Assembly (NCBI GenBank): GCA_963785125.1 | Contig: CAWATU010000007.1 | Span: 930,001-994,000 of the forward strand | DNA from: QHXN01 sp963785125 | GTDB lineage: Bacteria > Acidobacteriota > Blastocatellia > Pyrinomonadales > Pyrinomonadaceae | DNA length: 64,000 nt | Reading direction: 5' to 3' | Shown here: positions 9,124 to 16,516 of the stretch, one piece after another | How positions within the stretch are numbered: position 1 is the first letter of the stretch | Layout of the letters: every line of letters starts with the position of its first letter | Program-made: the position numbers and the translations under genes | The notes under the pieces: generated by a model | What the model was told of the DNA's origin: nothing | The model's input: the letters and a program-made list of their open reading frames with translations, nothing else | Databases searched by the model: none

Positions 9124-9127
<4 letters not shown>
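8660..9127 (-). CDS. Small heat-shock protein, Hsp20/alpha-crystallin family
   Basis: ATP-independent holdase that binds unfolding proteins. The product has 155 residues, normal for the family. The alpha-crystallin domain runs from about residue 50 to 150: ECVTVTVELPGVRAEQIEVAL, then NGELRVRGRKR, the loop with ERSFGQFARAIPLRWPV, and the A-x-L-K-D-G-V-L-T-V motif (AELKDGVLTVRLPK). Its ATG overlaps the stop of nrdR by four bases (ATGA), so the two are translationally coupled. lon follows downstream, which fits joint expression in protein quality control. Confidence 0.92.
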
Positions 9128-9600
<473 letters not shown>

Positions 9601-9673
9601 AAGAGCGTCCTCTGGTTGAAGCCGGAACGGGGGCTTGAAGTGCCTTCCCCCGACACGCGTCCTTTCAAGCGTT

Positions 9674-10765
9674 TCAAGCGTTCGCCGCGCGCGCGGCGCC
9701 CGCCGCCTTACCTTCGACCGCCTGCCCCTCGGCCTGCGCCTCTGCCTCTTCGGCCGCGACCAGCTCGCGCAGCCGCGCGACGCTGAAACCGCTGCGCAGG
9801 AAGTAGTAGAGCCCGAAGATGAGCGGCGAGCCGAAGACGACGAGGTGCAGGATGATGACGGCCGGCTGCACCTGCCCGGCTGGGTAACTTAGATAGCGCG
9901 TCAGCCCGAAGGCGGTCGCCGCGTGATACGTCCCCGCGCCCGCGCCCGGCGTCGGCACGACCGACCCGACCAAAGACCAGCCCAGCACAAAGACCGTCTC
10001 GAACACGCCCACGCCGAGCCCGAAGGCCCGCAGCACAAGCATGTTCGCTAAGGTTATCGACCCCCACAGCGCCGCCGTCAGACCGGCCGTCGCCAGCAGA
10101 GCGCGCCCCCCCGCCAGCACCGCGAGCGCCCGCCCGAGCTGTCCCAAAAGCCCCACGAACACCCCGCCCACCCGGCGCAGGAAGCGCGGCAAACGCCCCA
10201 GCCTCGCTTCGAGCCACGCCGTGACGCTCTCCGCGCGGCGCCCGAACCAGTAGAGCGCGCCCAGGCCGACGACCGCCCCCGCGAACAAGAGGAGGCCGGC
10301 GTTGCGCACCTGCGCGAAAGTCGCCTCGTCAATGCCGGGCAGCCTGACGAAGAGCAGGTTGCCGGCGAAGAGGAGAATGACGCACGCCGTATCGCAGATG
10401 CGCTCCAGAGCGATGGTGACGAAGGCCGCGCCGGGCTTCACCGCCCGGTCGCGCAGGGGCAGGAACGCCGGTCGGACGACCTCACCCGCACGACCCAGCA
10501 GGAAGATGGCGCTGAAGCCGACGCACGTCGCCGCGAAAGCCTCGTGCAGCGAAGCGTCCGGCGCGAGCGGCCGCAGCAGAATCTTCCAGCGGAGCGCGCG
10601 TATCAGACACGTCGCGCAGACGACGGCCACGGCCAGCGCCACCAGCGGCCAGTCGGCCTGCTTCATGGCCGCCCACGCCCTGCCCCAGTCCATCCCTCTC
10701 GCGAACCACCACAGCGCGAGGCCGGCGACCAGGCACATGACGACGAATTTCAGGTATTTACTCAA
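9674..10765 (-). CDS. Lysylphosphatidylglycerol synthase-TM / UPF0104 family flippase-like membrane protein
   Basis: Multi-pass inner-membrane protein of the AglD/MprF-TM (DUF/UPF0104) family, whose members are implicated in lipid or lipid-linked sugar transport. About seven or eight hydrophobic segments are visible, e.g. VVMCLVAGLALWWFA, WPLVALAVAVVCATCL and LLLFAGAVVGLGALYWF. Family signatures include RALRWKILLRPL near the N-terminus, the FLLGRAGEVVRPAFLP loop, and GSVVPTPGAGAGTYHAAT near the end. I start it at TTG 10765 (LSKYLKF); ATG 10738 is the alternative. The open frame extends to 11605, but that extension lies under the divergent sigma-factor gene and has no family similarity. The product has about 363 residues with an Ala/Glu-rich tail. 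Confidence 0.82.
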   Translation of the reverse strand: MSKYLKFVVMCLVAGLALWWFARGMDWGRAWAAMKQADWPLVALAVAVVCATCLIRALRWKILLRPLAPDASLHEAFAATCVGFSAIFLLGRAGEVVRPAFLPLRDRAVKPGAAFVTIALERICDTACVILLFAGNLLFVRLPGIDEATFAQVRNAGLLLFAGAVVGLGALYWFGRRAESVTAWLEARLGRLPRFLRRVGGVFVGLLGQLGRALAVLAGGRALLATAGLTAALWGSITLANMLVLRAFGLGVGVFETVFVLGWSLVGSVVPTPGAGAGTYHAATAFGLTRYLSYPAGQVQPAVIILHLVVFGSPLIFGLYYFLRSGFSVARLRELVAAEEAEAQAEGQAVEGKAAGAARAANA

Positions 10766-11092
10766 GAGAAACAGTCCCGAAGTGCTCGCCCCCCGCCCGC
10801 CGCGCCGCGCACGGAGACGCGCGGGCAGACCCTTACTTGTGTACTGATTTGACTTCGCGCGTCGTTGGACACAAGATATAGTGTAACATCGTTCGACTAG
10901 AATAGTCACAGCGGGGGCCGGGACGCCGCGGGGGGTCGCAGGCTCACTTCGGGCGCGTACCGAGGCGCCGAAAATGGCCGCCCCGGGGCGCGCGGGGGCG
11001 GCGGGAACTTTCCCCTTCAGGCGGTCGTAATGCCCGTTTGACAATGGGTTGACCACCCACGCGGGGCGCTTAAACCAAAGCCGCGGAGGGAT
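10766..11092. other. Divergent regulatory region between flippase-like gene and sigma factor
   Basis: The centre (10855-10910) is AT-richer than its surroundings and includes TTGGACACAAGATATAG, a plausible place for back-to-back promoters, but spacing does not allow a firm -35/-10 call. The rest is GC-rich with no gene that I can support. Confidence 0.45.
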
Positions 11093-11710
11093 TTGAAGGG
11101 GCGCGAGGTGGGAGTAGCTACGGCGGTGAATGTCGGCGAAGGGGCTGAGCTGGTCAGGAGGTGTCGAGCCGGGGACGGCGCGGCGTGGGAGGAGATTGTC
11201 TCCACGTACTCGCGTCGCATCTACAATCTCGCCTACCGCTTCACGTCGCGCTCGGACGCGGCAGAAGACCTGACTCAGGAAGTTTTCGTCCGCGTCTACC
11301 GCTCGCTCGAACAGTACGACCCGAAGCAGGGCGACCTGCAAAACTGGTTGATGCGCCTCGCACGTAACCTGGTCATCGACGACTACCGTCGCCGCCAGCG
11401 CGCGCCACAGGACACGCAGGCCGAGGACATCGAGGGCCACACCTACCACCTCCGCGCCGCCGGCAACACGCCGCAGCGCGAGATGGAACGGCAGGAGTTG
11501 GGCGAGCAGGTGCAGGCCGCGATTGACAAACTTCCCCCAGACCTCCGGACTTGCGTCATCCTCCGCGACATCGAGGAGTTGAGCTATCAGGAGATCGTTG
11601 ACCACTTGAAGATTCCCGAGGGAACGGTTAAGTCGAGAATTAACCGCGGGCGCATCGAGCTGGCGAAGATTCTGCGCCGGATGCGCGTCGTCGCGATGAG
11701 CGACGTTTGA
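11093..11710 (+). CDS. ECF-type RNA polymerase sigma factor
   Basis: Directs RNA polymerase to alternative promoters. Region 2 is visible as YSRRIYNLAYRFTSRSDAAED, LTQEVFVRVYRSL and LMRLARNLVIDDYRRRQR; region 4 as LPPDLRTCVILRDIEELSYQEI and IPEGTVKSRINRGRIEL. The longest frame starts at TTG 11093, but GGAGGG is only two bases away. GTG 11108, six bases after GAAGGGG, is a good alternative. Two genes downstream lies a zinc-finger anti-sigma factor, which implies a sigma/anti-sigma switch responding to an envelope or redox signal. The hairpin at 11738-11758 separates it from that gene. Confidence 0.92.
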   Translation: MKGREVGVATAVNVGEGAELVRRCRAGDGAAWEEIVSTYSRRIYNLAYRFTSRSDAAEDLTQEVFVRVYRSLEQYDPKQGDLQNWLMRLARNLVIDDYRRRQRAPQDTQAEDIEGHTYHLRAAGNTPQREMERQELGEQVQAAIDKLPPDLRTCVILRDIEELSYQEIVDHLKIPEGTVKSRINRGRIELAKILRRMRVVAMSDV

Positions 11711-11727
11711 TGAGATTGTTCGTGTCG

Positions 11728-11778
11728 GGGCGCCCCCGGTTCGTAGGGTGAACGAACCTCGGCGGGCGCCGGTCGTTT
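11728..11778 (+). terminator. Hairpin (attenuator-like) between sigma factor and anti-sigma gene
   Basis: GGTTCGT (11738-11744) pairs perfectly with ACGAACC (11752-11758). GC-rich flanks (GGGGCGCCCCC and CGGCGGGCGCC) can extend the stem imperfectly, and CGTTTT follows. It could partly terminate transcription and lower anti-sigma expression relative to sigma. Confidence 0.45.
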
Positions 11779-11814
11779 TAAAACCAGGAGTGGAAGGGAT
11801 GGAGCGGATTTAGA

Positions 11815-12615
11815 ATGCTTTGCACAGAGTTTGAAGATCGTCTGACGGACTATCTCGACGCCGCGCTCGAAGGCGAGACCCAGCGCGCGTTCGGCGAGCA
11901 CGCCCTGCGCTGTCCCGTCTGCCACGACCTTCTGAATGAAGTCAAGAACGCCATCGTCGAGTGCCGCTCGGACATGCCGCCGCAGCCCACGCCGGGTCTG
12001 GAGGCGCGCATCCTTTTGAAGACGGCGCCCGAGACCGCGATGAGGTGCGAAGAGTTCGAGGAGCACCTGACGGACTACCTCGACGGCTTCCTGCCTGCCA
12101 CCCTCTACCACCGCTGGGAACGCCACGCGGCGCTCTGCGACCGCTGTTCTGATCTACCCGGACAGGTGGTGCGCGCCATCGGCGCCTGCTCCTCCTACAT
12201 CGGCGAGGAGCTGGCGGTGCCGGCCGGCCTCCACGCGCGGATACTCCAGGCGACGCTCGGCACGACCGAGGCCGAGCAGGTGCGCGCCCCCTTCGGCGCG
12301 AGGATTACCGAGTGGATGCGCGGCTGGCTCGACGTGATGGTCACGCCGCAGCTCGCGACCGTGGCGACGATGGTGCTTTTGGCCGTGCTCGTCGGCACGA
12401 GCACGCTCTCCGACGATGGCTCTATCGCCGGCATGTACAACAAGAGCCTGAGCCTCGCCTCGCAGACCTACAGCTACGGCGCCGTGCGCGCCGACGAGTT
12501 GAAGCGCGCGACCACGGGGCTCGTCTCCTCGCCGCAGTCGGGGGGCTCGAACAACTCCGGCCAGCAACAGCAGCAACAGCCGAGCCCGAGCGGCGGTCAG
12601 CAGCAGCAGAAGTAA
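11815..12615 (+). CDS. Membrane anti-sigma factor with two zinc-finger (zf-HC2) modules
   Basis: Predicted to bind and hold the sigma factor encoded upstream. Two tandem ZAS-type modules are seen: CTEFEDRLTDYLDAAL...HALRCPVCHDLL (about residues 3-45) and CEEFEEHLTDYLDGFL...HAALCDRCSDLP (about 77-120). Both have the C-x(n)-H-x3-C-x2-C zinc pattern. A single membrane segment follows (QLATVATMVLLAVLVGTSTL, about 180-200). The C-terminal part is periplasmic and ends in a low-complexity Gln/Ser/Gly tail. One zf-HC2 module is the norm, so the duplication is unusual. The product has 266 residues. Confidence 0.88.
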   Translation: MLCTEFEDRLTDYLDAALEGETQRAFGEHALRCPVCHDLLNEVKNAIVECRSDMPPQPTPGLEARILLKTAPETAMRCEEFEEHLTDYLDGFLPATLYHRWERHAALCDRCSDLPGQVVRAIGACSSYIGEELAVPAGLHARILQATLGTTEAEQVRAPFGARITEWMRGWLDVMVTPQLATVATMVLLAVLVGTSTLSDDGSIAGMYNKSLSLASQTYSYGAVRADELKRATTGLVSSPQSGGSNNSGQQQQQQPSPSGGQQQQK

Positions 12616-12660
12616 CTTGAGCAAGCGGGAGGCGGGGCTAAACTCTTGGCAGCAGGTCTG

Positions 12661-13452
12661 ATGAGTTGTGCGTATCACCTGACGAACCGCGCGGTCGTGC
12701 AATGCAGCCGTTGCGGGCGGCCGCTCTGCCCCGCGTGCGACCACCGCATCCGCGGCTTCCCTTACTGTCAGGACTGCATCGTCGCGGGGGTTGAGACGCT
12801 GCAACAGCAGCAGTCGCGCCCCGGCGCGGCCGGCGTCGTGCGGCGTAAGACCTCGGCGTTCGTGGCCCTTCTGCTCTCGGTCATCTGCCCGGGTTTGGGC
12901 GCGGCCTACAACGGGCAGACCTCGAAGGCGCTCGTCCACTTCACCATCTTCGCCAGCTTCTTCCAGATGGCGGCCGTCACCGACGGGACGCTCTTCTTCG
13001 TCCTCGGCATCTTCGGCACGTGGCTCTTTGCGGCCGTGGACGCCGTGCGCACGGCGCAGCTCATCCGCTCGGGGCTCGCCCCGGACGCCGAGCAGGACGC
13101 CATCGCGCGCCGCCTCTACGGGAACCCGCTGGCGTGGGCCGTGACGATGATCTCGCTCGGCACGGTCTTTCTGCTCCACACGATCTTTAACGTGCGTCTG
13201 CCCGTCAGGGAGTTCCTGCCCGTGGTGCTCGTGCTGCTCGGCGCCTACATGCTCTTCGACTGGGCGCGCGCGCGTGGGAGCCGTCGCGAGCTGCCGAGCT
13301 TCGACACCTTCTCGCGCCCGCCCTCGGTCGTCCGCGGGGCGACGGGCTCGCTCCCTTCGGATGTGACGAGGTTCGGGACGGGTGAGTTGGTGACGCAGGT
13401 CAGCTCGCGCGAGCCGGTCGGCGGCGGATGGCCCAACGAGCCGAGGTTTTAA
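12661..13452 (+). CDS. B-box-type zinc-binding membrane protein with TM2-like region
   Basis: Function unknown. The N-terminus is a B-box-like zinc finger: CAYHLTNRAVVQCSRCGRPLC, then CPACDHRIRGFPYCQDC. About four hydrophobic segments follow (FVALLLSVICPGLGAAYNGQ, LVHFTIFASFFQMAAV, FFVLGIFGTWLFAAVDAV, AVTMISLGTVFLLHTIF). The first resembles a TM2 domain, with the P-G-x-G-x-x-Y-N-G turn. I prefer ATG 12661 (AGG five bases upstream) over TTG 12646. It is 45 bp after the anti-sigma gene and likely in the same operon. Zinc finger plus TM2-like proteins are frequent in Acidobacteriota, but their role is not established. Confidence 0.78.
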   Translation: MSCAYHLTNRAVVQCSRCGRPLCPACDHRIRGFPYCQDCIVAGVETLQQQQSRPGAAGVVRRKTSAFVALLLSVICPGLGAAYNGQTSKALVHFTIFASFFQMAAVTDGTLFFVLGIFGTWLFAAVDAVRTAQLIRSGLAPDAEQDAIARRLYGNPLAWAVTMISLGTVFLLHTIFNVRLPVREFLPVVLVLLGAYMLFDWARARGSRRELPSFDTFSRPPSVVRGATGSLPSDVTRFGTGELVTQVSSREPVGGGWPNEPRF

Positions 13453-13547
13453 GGCGGAGCGGGCTTCCGTCAGGATTTCTGTTAAGATGTTTCGGCGCAA
13501 GGCGCACAGGGTTCGAGCGTTCGGTACGGGGAAGGAGATTTAAAGAG

Positions 13548-13766
13548 ATGGCAGGTTTTCTCATGGCGGCAGGTCGTTTAGGCAGCATCGCGGCGCTCAT
13601 CGCGCTGCTCATCATCCTCGTCAAGAAGCTCATCACGCTGGTCAGCTTCCTGATGATCGTCCTCAAGGTCGGCATCGTCATCGCTTTCATCGCCGTGATG
13701 CTGCTCATCGTCATCACCATCATGAGCGCGCGCAACCGCCGCCGGCGCGAGGCCGAAGGGCTTTAA
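13548..13766 (+). CDS. Small hydrophobic membrane protein
   Basis: Product of 72 residues, not recognised. ATG 13548 is preceded by AAGGAG at a spacing of ten. An upstream extension of the frame to 13428 overlaps the previous gene and has no ribosome site. Nearly the whole chain is hydrophobic (GSIAALIALLIILVKKLITLVSFLMIVLKVGIVIAFIAVMLLIVITI) broken by one Lys-Lys, so two membrane helices are likely, with a basic Arg-rich C-terminus. It is the last gene of the sigma/anti-sigma cluster and is followed by a terminator. Confidence 0.7.
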   Translation: MAGFLMAAGRLGSIAALIALLIILVKKLITLVSFLMIVLKVGIVIAFIAVMLLIVITIMSARNRRRREAEGL

Positions 13767-14137
13767 AGCCCGGCCGTAAGGTGAATCGACTCGACACGGC
13801 GCCCGCCGTCTGAACTCCGCGAGGAGGCTTCAGGCGGCGGGCATTCTCTTTTTCGGAATCCGGACGACCGACTTGTGTCGGTTTGCAATCGAGAAGACCC
13901 CTGTGGTAGGTTCTAGCTCCTTGTGCAGCCCCAAATCAGTTTCCCGCCTTGGCTATAACTTCAAAAGCGGGACTCGGCAGCACTCTTCAGGAAGGGTCTC
14001 GCAAACAAGCAACCCGGTAATTAAATAGTTTTCGCACTCGTCGCCTTCTTTCGGCAGACAGTGCCTTTCGCGCTCATCCGTGTGCCCACGCCCCCAATGT
14101 CGGGCGCGCGGACGGGGCGCCCAAGGAGCACACTCCG
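13767..14137. other. Intergenic region with terminator and M23-gene leader
   Basis: 13801-13853 is a terminator. From about 13855 to 14137 there is non-coding sequence before the M23 peptidase gene. TTGCAA (about 13886) and TAGGTT, 18 bases downstream, could be a weak promoter. The remaining ~200 nt would be a long leader with possible pairing, but I could match it to no riboswitch class. Confidence 0.4.
13801..13853 (+). terminator. Rho-independent terminator of the sigma/anti-sigma operon
   Basis: GCCCGCCGTCTGA (13801-13813) pairs with TCAGGCGGCGGGC (13830-13842) with one G-T wobble. The run ATTCTCTTTTT follows. It lies 35 bp after the small membrane protein gene. Confidence 0.85.
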
Positions 14138-15004
14138 ATGAACAGAGACGAGCGTTTTTACGCTTTCATCGTTTCTACCACCTCGCGTTCACGTTCCTAC
14201 GTCCGTCGCGTCAACATCCACAAGCGCTGGGTCCAAGCCTCGGCGGTCGTCGTCGCCTGCCTCTTCTGCGCGGCCGCCTACGGCGTCTACGGCCTGACGC
14301 AGCAGGCCCTGCATCTGCGCATCGAGGAGGAGAACAACCGTCTCCGCATCGAGAACGAGCGGCAGCGGCAGCAGCTCCAGAAGCTCGAAAACCGCGTGGA
14401 CGCCATCGAAGACGCCTCCCGCCGCCTCTCCGAGATGTCCGGCGTCCCGGCCGAGGGGCAGCCGCAAGAGCAGCAGCAGGAGGGCACGAGCCCGCACGGC
14501 GCGGGCGGCCCCGCGCTCGACGCCGAGTCGGTCGAGCTTCTGGAGTTGCGCGCCGCGCGGCTCGAAATGGACTTGCAGGTCTACGAGACGGCGCTCAAAG
14601 AGCGCGCGCGCGTCCCCTCAATCTGGCCCGTCGAAGGCGAATCCACGGACAGCTTCGGCTATCGCGGCAACCCGTTCGGCGGCGGCGGCTCCGAGTTCCA
14701 TCCTGGGCAGGACATCGCCGCCCCGCACGGCACGCCCGTCCTCGCACCCGCCGATGGCACGGTCATCGAGGCCGGCTGGAAGAACGGCTACGGACAGACG
14801 GTCGTCATCGACCACGGTAACGGTTTGACGACCCGCTACGGCCACCTCTCCAAGCTGGAAGTCGAGTCTGGGCAAGAGATTAAGCGAGGCGAAGAGCTGG
14901 GGTTGGTCGGCTCCACGGGGCGCTCGACGGGGCCTCACCTCCACTACGAGGTGAGGCTCGGGGAGCTGCCCGTCAGCCCGCGCCATTACCTGCCGGCGCG
15001 GTAG
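14138..15004 (+). CDS. M23-family peptidoglycan endopeptidase with membrane anchor and coiled coil
   Basis: LytM/M23 zinc metallopeptidase that cuts peptide cross-links of the cell wall, or a degenerate activator of amidases. A basic N-terminus is followed by one membrane segment (ASAVVVACLFCAAAYGVYGL, about residues 33-55). A Glu/Arg/Gln-rich coiled coil spans about 60-160. The M23 domain spans about 165-285, with zinc ligands in FHPGQD (His188, Asp192) and HLHYEV (His267, His269). These ligands are complete, so the domain should be catalytic. The layout (anchor, coiled coil, M23) resembles MepM/NlpD/EnvC-type division-associated proteins. The product has 288 residues. Confidence 0.92.
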   Translation: MNRDERFYAFIVSTTSRSRSYVRRVNIHKRWVQASAVVVACLFCAAAYGVYGLTQQALHLRIEEENNRLRIENERQRQQLQKLENRVDAIEDASRRLSEMSGVPAEGQPQEQQQEGTSPHGAGGPALDAESVELLELRAARLEMDLQVYETALKERARVPSIWPVEGESTDSFGYRGNPFGGGGSEFHPGQDIAAPHGTPVLAPADGTVIEAGWKNGYGQTVVIDHGNGLTTRYGHLSKLEVESGQEIKRGEELGLVGSTGRSTGPHLHYEVRLGELPVSPRHYLPAR

Positions 15005-15055
15005 TGTTCCGAGCCCCCGGCGGGCGTAAACCTTTGGGCGGGGCGAATTTTTGTG

Positions 15056-15085
15056 TTGACAGAGAGTTACGGTTTCGCTTAGTAT
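15056..15085 (+). promoter_or_regulatory. Strong sigma-70-type promoter of the cold-shock gene
   Basis: A perfect TTGACA at 15056-15061 and TAGTAT at 15080-15085 are separated by 18 bases. No gene lies between here and the cold-shock gene, so transcription from about 15092 would give a leader of roughly 270 nt. Confidence 0.85.
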
Positions 15086-15091
15086 GCGCCG

Positions 15092-15365
15092 TCGTCAACC
15101 CGCCACGGGCGGTTTAACTCGCCCAAACCGTTAGACTTGCAAGCGTTAGCAATGAAGTTGCAGTGGTTCCGTCCCTGTCCGCGTACGATGAGTCCGAAAG
15201 GCTTCGAAGCCGGGGGCCATCGGTCGCGGGCATTTTTTTTGAGTGTTTGGACGCGTCTTGTTGCGGGCGCGCTTCGGCTCGTGGATCAACCTTGTGGGGA
15301 AAGCGGAAGGCCGTGGGTTTCCGCCAGACCCTTTTTCACCGAATCGTTAGGAGGATTCGTCAGCT
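15092..15365 (+). promoter_or_regulatory. Long 5' leader of the cold-shock gene
   Basis: Untranslated region of about 270 nt between the promoter and the ATG. It contains a local palindrome GGCTTCGAAGCC near 15199-15210 and a run of eight T near 15233-15240 after a G-rich segment. AGGAGG lies eleven bases before the start codon. Long structured leaders are typical of cspA-type genes, where they act as RNA thermosensors; that role here is inference. Confidence 0.6.
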
Positions 15366-15572
15366 ATGCCTAGAATTACCGGTAAGGTCAAGTGGTTCAA
15401 CAACGCGAAGGGCTACGGCTTCATCGAGCAGCCCGGCTCTTCCGACATCTTCGTTCACTACAGCGCCATCCAGGGCGACGGCTTCAAGACCCTCGAAGAG
15501 GGGCAGGAGGTCGAGTTCGAAGTCACGCAGGGTCCCAAAGGCCCGCAGGCCGAGAAAGTGATGAAGATGTAA
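15366..15572 (+). CDS. Cold-shock protein (CspA family)
   Basis: Single-stranded nucleic-acid-binding protein and RNA chaperone, 68 residues, the family's usual size. It has RNP1 KGYGFIEQ and RNP2 DIFVHYS, and opens with ITGKVKWFNNAKGYGFI as in CspA/CspD. It starts at ATG 15366 with AGGAGG upstream. It has its own promoter and leader and is followed by a strong terminator, so it is monocistronic. Confidence 0.97.
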   Translation: MPRITGKVKWFNNAKGYGFIEQPGSSDIFVHYSAIQGDGFKTLEEGQEVEFEVTQGPKGPQAEKVMKM

Positions 15573-15690
15573 CCCTCCCCAACTGAACACTTCAGCTTTC
15601 GTTGAAGGCCACTGACCGCTTCCGGACTTAGCAACGAGCCGGCAAGCGCTACGCAGAAGCAAGGCACTCAAGAAAGCATTAAGGCAGTAC

Positions 15691-15737
15691 GCAGAAGGCA
15701 GTCAAAACCGTCAAGGTCTTGACTGCCTTCTGCTTTT
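15691..15737 (+). terminator. Cold-shock gene terminator (perfect 15-bp stem)
   Basis: GCAGAAGGCAGTCAA (15691-15705) is perfectly complementary to TTGACTGCCTTCTGC (15719-15733), with a 13-nt loop, and is followed by TTTT. It lies about 120 bp after the stop. Its arms use GGCAGT-type words also seen in the repeats at 22594-22701 and 40957-41105. Confidence 0.8.
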
Positions 15738-15785
15738 CCGTCTACGGCTGCTGTGTCTGTTAATTCCCTGCCTTCACTTAACTGC

Positions 15786-16439
15786 CTACTGTTTCTCCGC
15801 CTTCGCCTTGAACTGGACGCGGCCGTCGTGGACGGCGACGGAGAAGTGTACGCGCTCGCAGCCGGCGCGCTCCTTGAGCGCCTCGGACTTCTCGGCGACC
15901 ATGCGGTGGAAGCGCGCGAAGGAGAGGTCTTCGGTCGGCTCGCCGCAGCGGCGGCGGGCCTCGACGAGCGCTTCGTAGAGGCCGCGGACGGTGCGCACGT
16001 CGCTGCGCGGGTCGGAGCAGACGAAGGTGGCGGGGGCGGACTCGGGCTCCTGCCGGGGCGTCGGCGCCTGTCGGCGCGAAGGGCCGCGCCCCTCCTCGCG
16101 CTCCTGCATCGTGCGGCGCCAGAGCTGCATGAAGGAGTTGTAGCGTGCGGCCAGCGAGTTGTAGTGGTAGCGCTGCGCGAAGCTGAGCGTGCGCTCGTCG
16201 GCGAGGCGCTTGATGAGGGTATCGACGCGCCCCTTCGTGTCGTAGGGCGGGCGCTTGGCGGCGCCGTTGAAGTAGATGTCGAACTCGACCTTGAGGCGGC
16301 GGATGTCCTCTTCGAGCCGCACCAACTGCTCCTCGACCGTCGGCTGCTGGTCGCGAAACACGAGCTTCTTCGTGTTCGTAGTCTCCCCGTGCTTCCGCTC
16401 CCGTGCGCGGCGCGCGAACGAATTCTCTCGAATCGGCAC
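15786..16439 (-). CDS. Hypothetical cytoplasmic protein (MXAN_5187 C-like?)
   Basis: Product of 217 residues, not confidently recognised. It has no signal peptide or membrane segment. It is rich in Arg and Glu, with a helical, coiled-coil-like part (TVEEQLVRLEEDIRRLKVEF, about 35-55), then FDIYFNGAAKRPPYDTKGRV and LSFAQRYHYNSLAARYNSFM. The latter recall the C-terminal domain of myxobacterial MXAN_5187-type proteins, though I rate this low. The last sense codon and stop (CAG TAG) coincide with the start of a CAGTAGGCAG repeat unit. Codon use is typical for the window, so it is a real gene. Confidence 0.7.
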   Translation of the reverse strand: MPIRENSFARRARERKHGETTNTKKLVFRDQQPTVEEQLVRLEEDIRRLKVEFDIYFNGAAKRPPYDTKGRVDTLIKRLADERTLSFAQRYHYNSLAARYNSFMQLWRRTMQEREEGRGPSRRQAPTPRQEPESAPATFVCSDPRSDVRTVRGLYEALVEARRRCGEPTEDLSFARFHRMVAEKSEALKERAGCERVHFSVAVHDGRVQFKAKAEKQ

Positions 16440-16516
16440 TCTCTTTACTCCTCACGAGGCCGCCCGTGCGACCCTGTTTCTAACATAGGGTTTTGCCCCG
16501 AAGAGTGTCAACAACT

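Noticed and set aside
10766..11605. N-terminal extension of the flippase-like frame
   Set aside because: It lies under the divergent sigma-factor gene and lacks membrane segments or family motifs; TTG 10765 is a sufficient start.
12154..13500. 448-residue minus-strand frame
   Set aside because: Antisense to the anti-sigma and B-box membrane protein genes, and of low complexity.
13860..14137. Riboswitch (c-di-GMP or c-di-AMP) before the M23 gene
   Set aside because: The leader has GCAAAC and AACCCGG strings, but the conserved cores of GEMM or ydaO motifs could not be aligned.
15184..15215. Hammerhead-ribozyme-like string in the cold-shock leader (GATGAGTCCGAAAGG)
   Set aside because: It resembles the CUGAUGAG-UCC-GAAA-GGA core, but the initial CU is replaced by C and the closing GAAAC is missing, so no catalytic core can form.
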